NCBI RefSeq assembly: GCF_001611795.1
Contig: NZ_CP015098.1
Span: forward strand, 2,976,001-3,040,000
Source: Streptomyces qaidamensis
Lineage (GTDB): Bacteria; Actinomycetota; Actinomycetes; Streptomycetales; Streptomycetaceae
DNA length: 64,000 nucleotides
Direction of reading: 5' to 3'
The notes beneath the pieces were generated by a model. It had not been told where the DNA came from. It did not search any database and saw nothing but the letters and a program-made list of their open reading frames with translations. Each line of letters starts with the position of its first letter. Positions within the stretch are counted from its first letter, which is position 1. The position numbers and the translations under genes are program-made. This document shows positions 55,593 to 64,000 of this stretch, in pieces.

Positions 55593-56069
55593 TCAGTCGA
55601 ACACGAACGGGCCCGGTGACTGCGGCCCGCTCGCCGTGCAGGTGATGGTGATGCCGAAGACGGTCATCCTCAGCGAGCCGCCGAAGGCCTCCAGGCTGTC
55701 GCCGGAGGCCACGGTGCCGCTGAGTGGGCCGACCTCGACGGGAGCCCCGGCGGCCATCGCCGGGTTCTCCGTGCCGGTGAAGTCGACGGTGCCGCCGCCG
55801 CTCTTCACCAGGGTGAGGGTGGACGAGATCGAGTCCTCACCGAGCCCGATCGGCGCGGTGATGGCGGAGGACTTGACGGTGAGGGTGGCGGCGGTGCCGT
55901 CCTGCGTGGCCGTGAGGGTGGCCTCGCCACTGCCGAAGGTGCCGCAGTCGGCGTTGATCGTCGCCGTCTGCGGGGTGACGGCGAGGGCTGCGGGGGCGAA
56001 GGCGAGCCCGGTGACCGCGAGGGCCCCGGCCGCCAGTGCCGCACCTGCTCCGATTCGCTTGCATCTCAT
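55593..56069 (-). CDS. Secreted protein of unknown function
   Basis: A 158-residue protein with a clear Sec signal (IGAGAALAAGALAVTGLAFA, cleavage near AALA-VTPQ). The mature part is rich in Thr, Ser, Gly and beta-strand patterns (ATLTATQDGTAATLTV, SLRMTVFGITITCTASG) and contains two Cys (DCGTF near its start, TCTAS near its end) that could form a disulfide, as in an Ig-like or beta-sandwich domain. I do not recognise a family. ATG 56069 has GGAG ten bases upstream. It stands alone. Confidence 0.72.
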   Translation of the reverse strand: MRCKRIGAGAALAAGALAVTGLAFAPAALAVTPQTATINADCGTFGSGEATLTATQDGTAATLTVKSSAITAPIGLGEDSISSTLTLVKSGGGTVDFTGTENPAMAAGAPVEVGPLSGTVASGDSLEAFGGSLRMTVFGITITCTASGPQSPGPFVFD

Positions 56070-56241
56070 GGGATTCCGGCTCCGTTTCCGTGGGGGGGCG
56101 GACCGCTCGGCGCATGGATGCGGGCACACCGCCGAGAGTCGAACCTGACGGTCCGTCGGAACTGACGGTTCCATTGATGCGTGGGGGGCAGGCGGCGGCA
56201 AGGTTGAAAACTGGCCTAATTACCGCCGGTTACAGCGAAGT

Positions 56242-56595
56242 TCAGCCAGCGGTGACGGTGGTCCGGACCGTTCCGTCGGGCCCTGCCACCAGCACGGGCG
56301 TCCCCGCACCGCCGAGGTCCCGCACCGCCGCCCGGTCCTCCGCGGACGCGGTCTCCGCCTCGGTCACGACCGCCGCCGCCTCCAAGGACGTCGCGCCCGA
56401 GGCGACCGCCATCGCCACCGCCGTCTGCAGGGCACTGAGCTTCAGGGAGTCGAGGGCCACGGTGCCCGCGACATAGGTGCGTCCGGTCTCGTCCCGTACG
56501 GCCGCGCCCTCGGGCACGCCGTTGCGGGCCCGCGCGGAACGGGCCAGGGTGACGATCTTGCGGTCCTCGGGGTCGAGCGCGCTGCTGTCGGTCAT
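56242..56595 (-). CDS. Cytidine-deaminase-like protein lacking zinc ligands
   Basis: A 117-residue protein with the length and outline of cytidine deaminase (ILE start region DRKIVTLARSARARNGVPEG, RTYVAGTVALDSLKLSALQT, AVRDLGGAGTPVLVAGPDG). The motifs that make the enzyme work are absent: where CDA has C/HAE the sequence reads SLKLSAL, and the PCxxC loop is replaced by GGAGTPVL. So it is probably catalytically dead and may bind a nucleoside or another protein. ATG 56595 lacks a good ribosome site. It ends the phoH-ybeY-CBS-MmcQ run. Confidence 0.75.
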   Translation of the reverse strand: MTDSSALDPEDRKIVTLARSARARNGVPEGAAVRDETGRTYVAGTVALDSLKLSALQTAVAMAVASGATSLEAAAVVTEAETASAEDRAAVRDLGGAGTPVLVAGPDGTVRTTVTAG

Positions 56596-56615
56596 GATCC
56601 GAGCATACGGAAGCG

Positions 56616-56975
56616 TCAGGGGCGGTCGAGGCGGAGGCGGTCCGCTCGGGGCAGGCCCGCCACGACCAGGTCGTACGAGTCCTCGATGAGCTCCCGCACC
56701 AGCTGGTCCGGGAGGTCGCCGTCGACCGTGACCGTGTTCCAGTGGCGCTTGTTCATGTGCCAGCCGGGGACGATGAGTCCCTCGTGCTCGCGGCGCAGCC
56801 GGATCGCCTCCTCCGGGTCGCACTTGAGGTTGGCCTTCAGGGGGCGCGCGTCGAGGAACGACAGGGCGAACGTCTTTCCCCGCACCTTGAAGACCGAGAT
56901 CTCCGGGCTGAACGGGAAGTCCTCCACCGCCGCGTTGAACGACAGGCAGAACGCGCGCAACTCCTGCGGGGTCAC
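56616..56975 (-). CDS. MmcQ/YjbR-family protein
   Basis: A 119-residue protein with the double-wing DNA-binding-like fold of this family: FCLSFNAAVEDFPFSPEISV, FKVRGKTFALSFL, NLKCDPEEA and WHMNKRHWNTVTVDG. The name comes from a mitomycin-cluster gene; a general function has not been established. GTG 56975 overlaps the stop of the CBS/CNNM gene (GTGA), so it is translated with it. Confidence 0.88.
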   Translation of the reverse strand: MTPQELRAFCLSFNAAVEDFPFSPEISVFKVRGKTFALSFLDARPLKANLKCDPEEAIRLRREHEGLIVPGWHMNKRHWNTVTVDGDLPDQLVRELIEDSYDLVVAGLPRADRLRLDRP

Positions 56976-58276
56976 TCCGGCTTCTCCTCGCCGTGCGGGC
57001 CCGCCGGACCGACCGGCTCCGCCAGCACCGTCACGATCTTGTTCCGGCGGCCGGCGGCGGCCTCCGCGGTCAGGCGCAGCGCCCGGCCGTCGGGCAGGTT
57101 TACGACGGAGGAGGCTCCCGCGATGGGGACGCGGCCCAGCGCCTTGGCCAGCAGGCCGCCGACCGTCTCGACGTCCTCGTCGTCGTACTCCTCCAGGCCG
57201 TACAGCTCGCCCAGGTCGCTGATGTCCAGGCGGGCCGTGACGCGGAAGCGGTCCTCGCCGAGCTCCTCGACCGGCGGCAGTTCACGGTCGTACTCGTCGG
57301 TGATCTCGCCGACGATCTCTTCCAGGATGTCCTCGATGGTGACGATGCCGGCCGTGCCGCCGTACTCGTCGATGACGACGGCGACGTGGTTGCGTTCCTT
57401 CTGCATCTCGCGCAGCAGGTCGCCGGCGTTCTTGGTGTCGGGCACGAAGAACGCCGGGCGCATGGCCGTGGACACCTGCTCGGACTCGGCGTCGCGGCTG
57501 ATGTGCGTCCTGCGGACCAGGTCCTTCAGATACACGATCCCGACGATGTCGTCCTCGCTCTCGCCGGTCACCGGGATGCGCGAGAAGCCGGAGCGCAGGG
57601 CGAGGGTGAGGGCCTGGCGGATGGTCTTGAAACGCTCGATGACCACCAGGTCCGTGCGCGGGACCATCACCTCGCGGACGAGGGTGTCACCCAGCTCGAA
57701 GACGGAGTGCACCATGCGGCGCTCCTCGTCCTCGATGAGGGACTCCTTCTCGGCGAGGTCGACCAGGGCGCGCAGCTCCGCCTCGGAGGCGAAGGGGCCG
57801 CGCCGGAAGCCCTTGCCGGGGGTGAGCGCGTTGCCGATGAGGATCAGCAGCGACGGGACGGGGCCCATGATCCGTGCCAGCGGCACCAGGACGTAGGCGG
57901 AGACCGTCGCGGTGTTCAGGGGGTGCTGGCGGCCGATGGTGCGCGGGGAGACGCCGACGGCGACGTACGACACGAGGACCATGACCGCGATGGCGACCAG
58001 GAGGGCCTCGGTGGTGCCGTCGAACTCCTTCAGGCAGCCGTAGGTGATCAGCGCGGCCGCTGCCATCTCACAGGTGACGCGGACCAGCAGCGCCACGTTG
58101 AGGTAGCGGGTGGGGTCGGCCGCGACCTGGGAGAGCTTGGCGCTGCCGCGGCGGCCGGAGCGCACGGCCTCCTCGGCGCGGAAGCTGGAGACGCGCGCCA
58201 GGCCCGCCTCCGCGCAGGCGGCGAGCCAGGCCACGACGACCAGGGCGATGGCGCCCAGGGCGAGTTGTGGACTCAT
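56972..58276 (-). CDS. CNNM/CorC-type membrane protein with CBS domains
   Basis: A 434-residue protein. Residues 1-150 form a DUF21/CNNM membrane domain (LALGAIALVVVAWLAACAEA, MVLVSYVAVGVSPRTIG). Two CBS domains follow (VREVMVPRTDLVVIERF and STAMRPAFFVPDTKNAGDL to VIDEYGGTAGIVTIEDILEE), then the CorC_HlyC domain (FRVTARLDISDLGELYGL). Family members influence Mg2+ and Co2+ transport; 'hemolysin' labels are historical. It starts eight bases after ybeY, as in many bacteria. Confidence 0.92.
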   Translation of the reverse strand: MSPQLALGAIALVVVAWLAACAEAGLARVSSFRAEEAVRSGRRGSAKLSQVAADPTRYLNVALLVRVTCEMAAAALITYGCLKEFDGTTEALLVAIAVMVLVSYVAVGVSPRTIGRQHPLNTATVSAYVLVPLARIMGPVPSLLILIGNALTPGKGFRRGPFASEAELRALVDLAEKESLIEDEERRMVHSVFELGDTLVREVMVPRTDLVVIERFKTIRQALTLALRSGFSRIPVTGESEDDIVGIVYLKDLVRRTHISRDAESEQVSTAMRPAFFVPDTKNAGDLLREMQKERNHVAVVIDEYGGTAGIVTIEDILEEIVGEITDEYDRELPPVEELGEDRFRVTARLDISDLGELYGLEEYDDEDVETVGGLLAKALGRVPIAGASSVVNLPDGRALRLTAEAAAGRRNKIVTVLAEPVGPAGPHGEEKPE

Positions 58277-58284
58277 CGGCGGCG

Positions 58285-58782
58285 TTACGAGACCGTCGGC
58301 GCCGGAGACGGGCCGGTCAGGCCCCGCTCCGCGCGCCAGCCGTCCACGATGGCCGCCTGGAGGCCGAACATCTCGGCCTTCTCGTCCGGTTCCTCGTGGT
58401 CGTAGCCCAGCAGGTGCAGCACACCGTGGACGGTGAGCAGCTGAAGCTCCTCGTCCATGGAGTGCTGCGTGTCGGCCTCGGCCCCCTGCTTGGTGGCCAC
58501 CTCGGGGCACAGCACGATGTCACCGAGCAGCCCCTGCGGCGGCTCGTCGTCGTCCTTGGAGGGCGGGCGCAGCTCGTCCATCGGGAAGGACATGACGTCC
58601 GTCGGACCCGGGAGGTCCATCCACTGGATGTGGAGCTGCTCCATGGCGTCGGCGTCCACGACGATCACCGAGAGCTCGGAGAGCGGGTGGATGCGCATCC
58701 GAGCGAGCGCATAGCGGGCGATGTCGAGGATCGCCTGCTCGTCGACCTCGGTGCCGGACTCGTTGTTGACGTCGATCGACAT
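58285..58782 (-). CDS. ybeY: Endoribonuclease YbeY
   Basis: Zinc-dependent RNase needed for 16S rRNA 3' maturation and ribosome quality control. The 165-residue protein has the metal motif [15 protein letters not shown] (three His) and the family segments [15 protein letters not shown] and [10 protein letters not shown]. It lies 14 bases downstream of phoH on the same strand, the standard arrangement. Confidence 0.96.
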   Translation of the reverse strand: MSIDVNNESGTEVDEQAILDIARYALARMRIHPLSELSVIVVDADAMEQLHIQWMDLPGPTDVMSFPMDELRPPSKDDDEPPQGLLGDIVLCPEVATKQGAEADTQHSMDEELQLLTVHGVLHLLGYDHEEPDEKAEMFGLQAAIVDGWRAERGLTGPSPAPTVS

Positions 58783-58796
58783 GGTGCTGTGTGTGT

Positions 58797-59864
58797 CTAC
58801 TTCCCCTTGTGCCCGGACTTGCCGCGGCTCTTGTGCGCGCCGTTCTGGGTGCCGTGCGTGGTGTCGTACTTCTCGTACGCGTCGACGATACGGCCCACCA
58901 GCTTGTGCCGGACGACGTCCTGGGAGGAGAGCCGGGAGAAGTGCACGTCCTCCAGACCCTCCAGGATGTCCTGCACCTGCCGCAGCCCGCTCTTCGTCCC
59001 GTCCGGCAGGTCGACCTGCGTGACATCACCCGTGATCACGATCTTCGACTCGAAGCCGAGGCGGGTGAGGAACATCTTCATCTGCTCGGGGCTCGTGTTC
59101 TGAGCCTCGTCCAGGATGATGAAGGCGTCATTGAGGGTCCTTCCACGCATGTACGCCAGCGGCGCGACCTCGATGGTGCCCGCCGCCATCAGCCGCGGGA
59201 TCGAGTCCGGGTCGAGCATGTCGTGCAGCGCGTCGTAGAGGGGGCGCAGGTAGGGGTCGATCTTCTCGTAGAGCGTGCCCGGGAGGAAGCCGAGCCGCTC
59301 TCCGGCCTCGACCGCGGGGCGGGTCAGGATGATGCGGTTGACCTGCTTGGACTGCAGGGCCTGCACGGCCTTGGCCATCGCCAGGTACGTCTTGCCGGTG
59401 CCCGCCGGACCGATGCCGAAGACGATCGTGTGCTTGTCGATCGCGTCGACGTAGCGCTTCTGGTTGAGCGTCTTGGGACGGATCGTGCGGCCGCGCGAGG
59501 ACAGGATGTTCTGCGTGAGCACCTCGGCCGGGGTCTCCTGGCCGTCGCTCTCGCCGTTGTCGCTCGCCTTGAGCATGGCGATCGAGCGTTCCACTGCGTC
59601 CTCCGTCATCGGCTGCCCGGTGCGGAGCACCAGCATCATCTCGTCGAACACGCGCGAAATGAGGGCGACGTCCTTCTGGTCGCCGACCGCGCTGATCTCG
59701 TTACCCCGGACGTGGATGTCGGCCGCCGGGAAGGCCTTCTCGATCACGCGCAGGAGGGAGTCGCCGGACCCCAGGACGGTGACCATGGGGTGTTGGGCGG
59801 GGACAGTGAACTGTGCTCTCGCCTGCTCCTGCGCGGGGGTGTGAGCTGTCGATGATTGAGTCAT
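58797..59864 (-). CDS. phoH: PhoH-like ATPase (YbeZ type)
   Basis: Cytoplasmic ATPase of 355 residues, often linked to YbeY and RNA metabolism. Walker A is [20 protein letters not shown], Walker B is [20 protein letters not shown], and the N-terminal KH-like region has [18 protein letters not shown]. The C-terminus is Lys/Gly/His-rich ([19 protein letters not shown]), probably RNA-contacting. It is first of the phoH-ybeY-CNNM-MmcQ run. The 133-base gap before it probably holds the promoter of this run. Confidence 0.94.
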   Translation of the reverse strand: MTQSSTAHTPAQEQARAQFTVPAQHPMVTVLGSGDSLLRVIEKAFPAADIHVRGNEISAVGDQKDVALISRVFDEMMLVLRTGQPMTEDAVERSIAMLKASDNGESDGQETPAEVLTQNILSSRGRTIRPKTLNQKRYVDAIDKHTIVFGIGPAGTGKTYLAMAKAVQALQSKQVNRIILTRPAVEAGERLGFLPGTLYEKIDPYLRPLYDALHDMLDPDSIPRLMAAGTIEVAPLAYMRGRTLNDAFIILDEAQNTSPEQMKMFLTRLGFESKIVITGDVTQVDLPDGTKSGLRQVQDILEGLEDVHFSRLSSQDVVRHKLVGRIVDAYEKYDTTHGTQNGAHKSRGKSGHKGK

Positions 59865-59997
59865 GGGCCGGCGCTGAAGGCCTGCGGTTCCTCCTCGTCA
59901 CGGCCGCGCAGCTGAGGGCGGCCTCGCGATTCCCAGGGTACGACGGGGGAGTGACAAGGCCGTAGGGGTTTTGGAGTCGGGGTTGCGGCCGGGCGCC

Positions 59998-61134
59998 TCA
60001 CGCCGAGCGGCGGAAACCGATCGTGGGGACGGCACGCCGCAGCGGCCAGGGCCTCACCAGTTCCTCCGACACCAGGTCGGCCAGGAAGCCGTACCTCTCC
60101 AGGGCCACCGCCGACTGGCCCTCGACCGACTGCACCCTCCGCCACCACGCGGCGATCTCCGACCACCCCGGCGCCGACAGCGACCCGCCGAACTCCTGCA
60201 CCGACAGCGCCGCCGTCAGCCCGGCGAAGGCCAGCCGGTCCGCCAGCGGCCAGTCCGCCAGTGTCCCGGTCACGAACCCGGCGACGAACACGTCACCGGC
60301 CCCGGTCGGATCGAGCGCCTCGACGGCGATGGCCGGCACCTCCGCCGTCTCCCCCGTACGCCGGTCCACCGCGTACGCCCCGTCGGCGCCGAGGGTGACC
60401 ACCGCGAGCGGCACGTACGCGGTCAGGGCGTGCGCGGCGGCCCGGGGGCAGTCCGCGCCCGTGTACCGCATCGCCTCCTCCGCGTTCGGCAGGAACGCCT
60501 CGCAGTGCCGCAGGTCGGGCAGCCCGGCCAGATCCCACGCCCCGGTGTCGTCCCAGCCGACGTCACCGAACACGCGGGTGCCCTTGCCGGCGGCCTGTGC
60601 GATCCAGGGCGCGCTCACGCCGGGGGCGAGGGAGGCGACGGCGGCACGCGCGCGGGGCGGGCACTGCGGGGCCGGTTCCTCGTGGGGCGGCTCGTGGCCG
60701 TGCGAGACCATCGTGCGCTCGCCCTCGTAGGCCATGGAGACCGTCACCGGGGAGTGCCAGCCGGGCACCGTGCGTGACGGGGAGAGGTCGATGCCCTCAC
60801 CGTGCTCCAGGGCGTCCCAGCAGTAGTCGCCGTAGTGGTCGTCGCCGAAGGCCGCCGCGAGGGACGTGCGCAGGCCGAGGCGGGCCAGCGCGGTCGCCAT
60901 GTTGGCGACGCCGCCGGGGCTCGACCCCATCCCACGCGCCCAGGACTCCGTCCCGCGCACCGGGGCGGAGTCGAGGCCGGTGAAGATGATGTCCAGGAAG
61001 ACGGTGCCGGTGAGGTAGACGTCCCAGGGCGGGTCGTCCGGTGTGCGCAGCGGGGCGAGGGGATCGACCTGGCTCTGGCGGGGCGATCCCTTTCCGGTGG
61101 GGCCCTTTCCGGCCGGGGCGGTGGACGCGGTCAC
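59998..61134 (-). CDS. PfkB-family carbohydrate kinase
   Basis: Ribokinase-like sugar or nucleoside kinase of 378 residues. It shows the glycine motif SSPGGVANMATALARLG, and the catalytic-base/anion-hole motif DPTGAGDVFVAGF. The N-terminal 35 residues are a low-complexity extension (GKGPTGKGSPRQSQ). GTG 61134 follows GGGAG by seven bases. It lies 138 bases downstream of gudD on the same strand; it could be part of that catabolic cluster, but the glucarate route needs no kinase, so the substrate is uncertain. Confidence 0.86.
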   Translation of the reverse strand: MTASTAPAGKGPTGKGSPRQSQVDPLAPLRTPDDPPWDVYLTGTVFLDIIFTGLDSAPVRGTESWARGMGSSPGGVANMATALARLGLRTSLAAAFGDDHYGDYCWDALEHGEGIDLSPSRTVPGWHSPVTVSMAYEGERTMVSHGHEPPHEEPAPQCPPRARAAVASLAPGVSAPWIAQAAGKGTRVFGDVGWDDTGAWDLAGLPDLRHCEAFLPNAEEAMRYTGADCPRAAAHALTAYVPLAVVTLGADGAYAVDRRTGETAEVPAIAVEALDPTGAGDVFVAGFVTGTLADWPLADRLAFAGLTAALSVQEFGGSLSAPGWSEIAAWWRRVQSVEGQSAVALERYGFLADLVSEELVRPWPLRRAVPTIGFRRSA

Positions 61135-61272
61135 GATGCGCTCCCTGACGTGGTGCGGACCAGGCCAGTCTGCACCACATCACCGACAACGTGACGCCGA
61201 TCACGCCGGACCCACCCGTCCCGTCGGCTCGCGCCGGTCCTCGCGCGCCCTCGCCGCGGGGCGGGAGGGGGC

Positions 61273-62562
61273 CTACCAGCGGGGCATCGCGGGGGTCACC
61301 CACGCGGGGTCGGCGATCCGCATGGCCGCCGCGTCGTCGCGGTCACGCAGGGTGCCGTCGTCGTCCAGCCATCGCCGGTGCAGCACCGCCAGCCGCTCGC
61401 GGTCGAGTTCCACGCCGAGGCCGGGGGCGTCGGAGACGGCGACCCTGCCGTCCTCGAAGGTGAGCCGCTCGGTGAGGACGTCCTCGGACTGCCAGGGGTA
61501 GTGGGAGTCGCAGGCGTGGTGGAGGTTCGGGACGGTGGCGGCCACGTGGGTCATCGCGGCGAGCGAGATGCCCAGGTGGGTGTTGGAGTGCATCGAGACG
61601 CCGACGCCGAAGGTGCGGCAGACGGCGGCGAGCTGCTGGGTGTTGCGCAGTCCGCCCCAGTAGTGGTGGTCGGAGAGCACGACCTGGACGGCGCCCTTGG
61701 TGAACGCCTCCTCGATCTCGGCGAAAGTCGTCACGCACATGTTGGTGGCGAGCGGCACCCCGGTCCGCGCGGCGACCTCGGCCATGGCGGGCGTGCCGAG
61801 CGCCGGGTCCTCCAGGTACTCCAGGACGTCCCCGAGTTCCCGGGCCACCTGCACGGAGGTCTCCACGGACCAGGCGCCGTTCGGGTCGAGGCGCAGCGGG
61901 TGTCCCGGGAAGGCCTCGGCGAGCGCCCGGACGGCCGCGATCTCCTCGGCGGGCGGGAAGACGCCGCCCTTGAGCTTGAAGGAGGTGAAGCCGTACCGCT
62001 CCGTGAAGCGGCGGGCCTGTTCCACCACGCCCGCCGGGTCGACGGCGGCGCCCCAGTCGTCCTTCTCGGCCGGCACGCCCTCGGGGTGGTGGTCCCATTT
62101 GTAGAACAGGTAGGCGCTGTACTCGACGGTGTCGCGGACCTTGCCGCCGAGCAGGGTGTGCACGGGCAGTCCGAGCGCCTTGCCGAGGGCGTCGAGGCAG
62201 GCGACCTCGAAGCCGGAGGCGACGGACAGCCGCAGCTTGTCGGCGGTCTGGACGCCGCGCAGCCCGCCGACGTCGACGGCGTTCTCGACGCGGGACGCGT
62301 CCACCGCGACCTGGTCGGCGACCGTGAACAGGCCGTTCAGATCGCTGACCTGGCGCCCTTTCAGCGCTTCGGCGAAGGGCCGGGCCAGCTCCAGGTACTT
62401 GGCGTCGCCGTAGGTCTCTCCCAGGCCGGTGATCCCGTCCGCGGTGACGACCTCGACGATCAGCCGGGGCGTGTACGGCTGGTGCACGCCCTGGGTGTTC
62501 AGCAGCGGCGGGTCCGCGACCAGGATCGGTGTGAGCCGTACGTCGGTGATGGTGAGGTTCAC
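61273..62562 (-). CDS. gudD: Glucarate dehydratase-like enolase-superfamily enzyme
   Basis: Dehydrates D-glucarate (or an epimer) to 5-keto-4-deoxyglucarate. The 429-residue protein has the capping domain (RLIVEVVTADGITGLGETYG), the Lys-x-Lys base motif in FTSFKLKGGVFPPAEE, metal ligands in PLRLDPNGAWS, YLEDPALG and NMCVTTF, and the late His in SDHHYWGG with MHSNTHLGIS. It overlaps the kdgD gene by ATGA; the two perform successive steps. Galactarate or glucarate specificity cannot be settled by eye. Confidence 0.9.
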   Translation of the reverse strand: MNLTITDVRLTPILVADPPLLNTQGVHQPYTPRLIVEVVTADGITGLGETYGDAKYLELARPFAEALKGRQVSDLNGLFTVADQVAVDASRVENAVDVGGLRGVQTADKLRLSVASGFEVACLDALGKALGLPVHTLLGGKVRDTVEYSAYLFYKWDHHPEGVPAEKDDWGAAVDPAGVVEQARRFTERYGFTSFKLKGGVFPPAEEIAAVRALAEAFPGHPLRLDPNGAWSVETSVQVARELGDVLEYLEDPALGTPAMAEVAARTGVPLATNMCVTTFAEIEEAFTKGAVQVVLSDHHYWGGLRNTQQLAAVCRTFGVGVSMHSNTHLGISLAAMTHVAATVPNLHHACDSHYPWQSEDVLTERLTFEDGRVAVSDAPGLGVELDRERLAVLHRRWLDDDGTLRDRDDAAAMRIADPAWVTPAMPRW

Positions 62563-63509
62563 AGGGCGGCTCCCACGAGGTCGAGTCCGACGGTGAGGAC
62601 GGCGGTGAGGGCGGCCAGATCGGCCGGCGAAGGGTCGGTGAGCGGGGCCCGGACGGGGCCCACGGAGTGGCCGCGGAGCCGGGCCGCCGCCTTCACCAGC
62701 GACACGGCGTACCCGGGGACGCGGTCGCGCAGTTCGACGAGCGGGACGTAGAAGTCGCGCAGCAGCTTGTCGACGGTGCCGTGGTCGCCGGTGCTCAGGG
62801 CGGTGAAGAAGGCGCAGGCGATCTCGGGGGCGAAGGCGTGGACGGCGGAGGAGTAGGCGGGGACGCCGACGGTGGCGTAGGCGCGGGCCTGGATCTCGGC
62901 GGTGGAGGCCCCGTTGAAGAACAGGAAGTCCTCGGGGGCGGCGAGCGTGAGGCGCTGGAGCCGGTCGAGGTCGCTGTGGCCGTCCTTGAGGCCGATGACG
63001 TTCGGCAGGGCGGCGATGCGGCGGAGCGAGCCGGCGGTGAAGGCGACCTGGTCGCGCTGGTAGGCGATCAGGGGCAGCGGGGTGCGGGCGGCGATCTGCT
63101 CCAGCTGTGCGACCAGGCCGTCCTGCGGGGCGGTGACGAGGTAGTGCGGCAGCACGAGGAGCGCGTCGGCTCCGGCGTCCTCGGCGATGCGCGCGAACCG
63201 GACGGCCTGGGCCCAGCCGTAGCCGGTGCCCGCGACGACGGGGACGCGGCCCGCCGCCTCCTCGACGGTGATGGTGACGACCTGCCGGTACTCGTCCTCG
63301 TCGAGCGAGAAGAACTCGCCGGTGCCGCAGGCCGGGAACACGGCTCCGGGGGCGGCGGCGAGCCGCTCGGCGACGTAGGCGCGGAAGCCGTCCGGGTCGA
63401 GGGTGCCGTCGTCGCGGAAGGCGGTCAGCGGGAACGACAGCACACCGTCGGCCATCCCCTCCCGCAGCCGCTGCGCGACCGCCACCGGTCCGGCGCTCAC
63501 GGTCGTCAT
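62559..63509 (-). CDS. kdgD: 5-Dehydro-4-deoxyglucarate dehydratase
   Basis: DapA-fold enzyme of 316 residues that dehydrates and decarboxylates 5-keto-4-deoxyglucarate to 2-oxoglutarate semialdehyde. It shows FPLTAFRDDGTLDPDGFRAY, FPACGTGEFFSLDEDEY, Tyr in PLIAYQRDQVAF and the Schiff-base Lys in NVIGLKDGHSDL. It precedes and overlaps gudD. ATG 63509 has its purine-rich site very close, so GTG 63500 is an alternative. The semialdehyde dehydrogenase needed next is not in the window. Confidence 0.92.
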   Translation of the reverse strand: MTTVSAGPVAVAQRLREGMADGVLSFPLTAFRDDGTLDPDGFRAYVAERLAAAPGAVFPACGTGEFFSLDEDEYRQVVTITVEEAAGRVPVVAGTGYGWAQAVRFARIAEDAGADALLVLPHYLVTAPQDGLVAQLEQIAARTPLPLIAYQRDQVAFTAGSLRRIAALPNVIGLKDGHSDLDRLQRLTLAAPEDFLFFNGASTAEIQARAYATVGVPAYSSAVHAFAPEIACAFFTALSTGDHGTVDKLLRDFYVPLVELRDRVPGYAVSLVKAAARLRGHSVGPVRAPLTDPSPADLAALTAVLTVGLDLVGAAL

Positions 63510-63523
63510 CTCCCAGTCATCTC

Positions 63524-63550
63524 CTCATATAGATGGCATCTACGTATGAG
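63524..63550. promoter_or_regulatory. Palindromic operator between kdgD and the IclR gene
   Basis: Nested dyads, CTCATA/TATGAG outside and AGATG/CATCT inside with one central base, occupy the divergent promoter region. This is the size and place expected of an IclR-family operator controlling both directions. Confidence 0.6.
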
Positions 63551-63608
63551 AATGAGGGTTGTGTATGCGAACGTCAACCGCCCAGTGCGGCCCGATTACC
63601 ATCGGTGC

Positions 63609-64000
63609 ATGTCAGACACAGGGGGCGTCCGTGAGGTGAAGTCCGCGGCACGCACGGTCGAGCTGCTGGAACTCCTCGCCGCGCGCGGCGACCGCCCGGC
63701 CCGGCTCCAGGAGCTGGCCGACGAACTCGGCGTCCCGCGCAGCTCGATGTACGCCCTGCTGCAGACCCTGATCTCGCGCGGCTGGGTCCGCACCGACGTC
63801 ACCGGCTCCCTGTACGGCATCGGCATCCACGCCCTGCTCACCGGCACCGGCTACCTCGACTCCGACCCGCGCGTCCGGGCCGTGCGCCCCTACCTAGACG
63901 AGGCGTCCGAAGCGCTCGGCGAGACCATCCACATGGGCCGGCTGGACGGCCGGGACGTGGCGTATCTGGCGACCCGGGAGTCGCACGAGTACCTGCGCAC
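63609..64000 (+). CDS. IclR-family regulator, 3' part cut off by window edge
   Basis: The first 130 residues are visible. The winged-helix domain includes KSAARTVELLELLAARGDRP and LQELADELGVPRSSMYALLQ, then TLISRGWVRTDVTG. The ligand domain has begun (EALGETIHMGRLDGRDVAYL). ATG 63609 opens MSDTGGVREV. It is divergent from kdgD-gudD, so it probably represses that pair in the absence of glucarate or its breakdown product. Confidence 0.92.
   Translation, partial: MSDTGGVREVKSAARTVELLELLAARGDRPARLQELADELGVPRSSMYALLQTLISRGWVRTDVTGSLYGIGIHALLTGTGYLDSDPRVRAVRPYLDEASEALGETIHMGRLDGRDVAYLATRESHEYLR

Overview
The window is a stretch of chromosome from a high-GC actinomycete, almost certainly a Streptomyces. 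The evidence is the very strong G/C bias at third codon positions, frequent GTG starts, Tat-dependent secreted proteins, a GlnR-type operator, Zur boxes, a leucine-rich leuA leader peptide, and a gene order (ppdK, dusB, glyS, znuACB-zur, uppS, recO, leuA, phoH-ybeY-CBS protein, era) that I recall as a conserved core neighbourhood of Streptomyces chromosomes; the synteny is recalled, not checked. No rRNA, tRNA, CRISPR array, insertion sequence or prophage was seen.

Layout. 1-5.5 kb: partial beta-carbonic anhydrase, an OmpR-type two-component pair, a Tat-exported PhoX-like protein, a NUDIX hydrolase and a small exported-protein gene that appears frameshifted. 5.5-16.5 kb: pyruvate phosphate dikinase with a structured leader, a ROK regulator divergent from a GH63-like hydrolase/debranching enzyme pair, a membrane sulfatase-family protein and dusB. 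16.5-23.5 kb: accessory genes (DHA2 drug exporter, VOC protein, small zinc-finger-like protein, GNAT, aldo/keto reductase-TetR pair, LysE exporter, EEP nuclease-like protein). 23.5-31.3 kb: glyS, the zinc uptake operon znuACB with zur and two Zur boxes, a broken MFS gene next to a Streptomyces-type repeat, uppS and recO, and two overlapping tiny genes. 31.5-41.9 kb: a TAP-like secreted hydrolase, VOC protein, Tat-exported TIM-barrel protein, dual-specificity-like phosphatase, and a five-gene operon coding a peptide/opine-class ABC importer (with a permease and an ATPase fused in one polypeptide) plus a DapA-family aldolase. 41.9-48.9 kb: NarL-type two-component system behind an MMPL exporter, a zinc-ribbon TerB-like protein, and leuA with its attenuation leader. 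49-56 kb: a protealysin-type M4 peptidase with an adjacent emfourin-type inhibitor, a GH1 beta-glucosidase, a methyltransferase remnant, an anti-sigma-factor-like ATPase, era, an amtB-glnK pair behind a four-half-site GlnR operator, and a secreted protein. 56-61 kb: a run phoH > ybeY > CBS/CNNM protein > MmcQ-like > cytidine-deaminase-like protein without zinc ligands. 61-64 kb: a PfkB kinase and a glucarate catabolic pair (gudD, kdgD) divergent from a partial IclR regulator, with a palindromic operator between.

How the parts work together. Several units are self-contained circuits: zinc uptake under Zur; nitrogen uptake under GlnR; leucine synthesis under ribosome-mediated attenuation; glucarate breakdown to 2-oxoglutarate semialdehyde under IclR; polysaccharide or glycoside degradation under ROK; and a cytoplasmic metallopeptidase held by its own inhibitor. 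No wholly new system is proven. The best leads are the peptidase-inhibitor pair, the fused importer with a DapA-family enzyme, the orphan amtB-glnK copy with a Glu in place of the first channel histidine, and the catalytically stripped deaminase. Three decaying genes (about 4.9-5.3, 28.4-29.1 and 51.85-52.16 kb) show the accessory parts are turning over.
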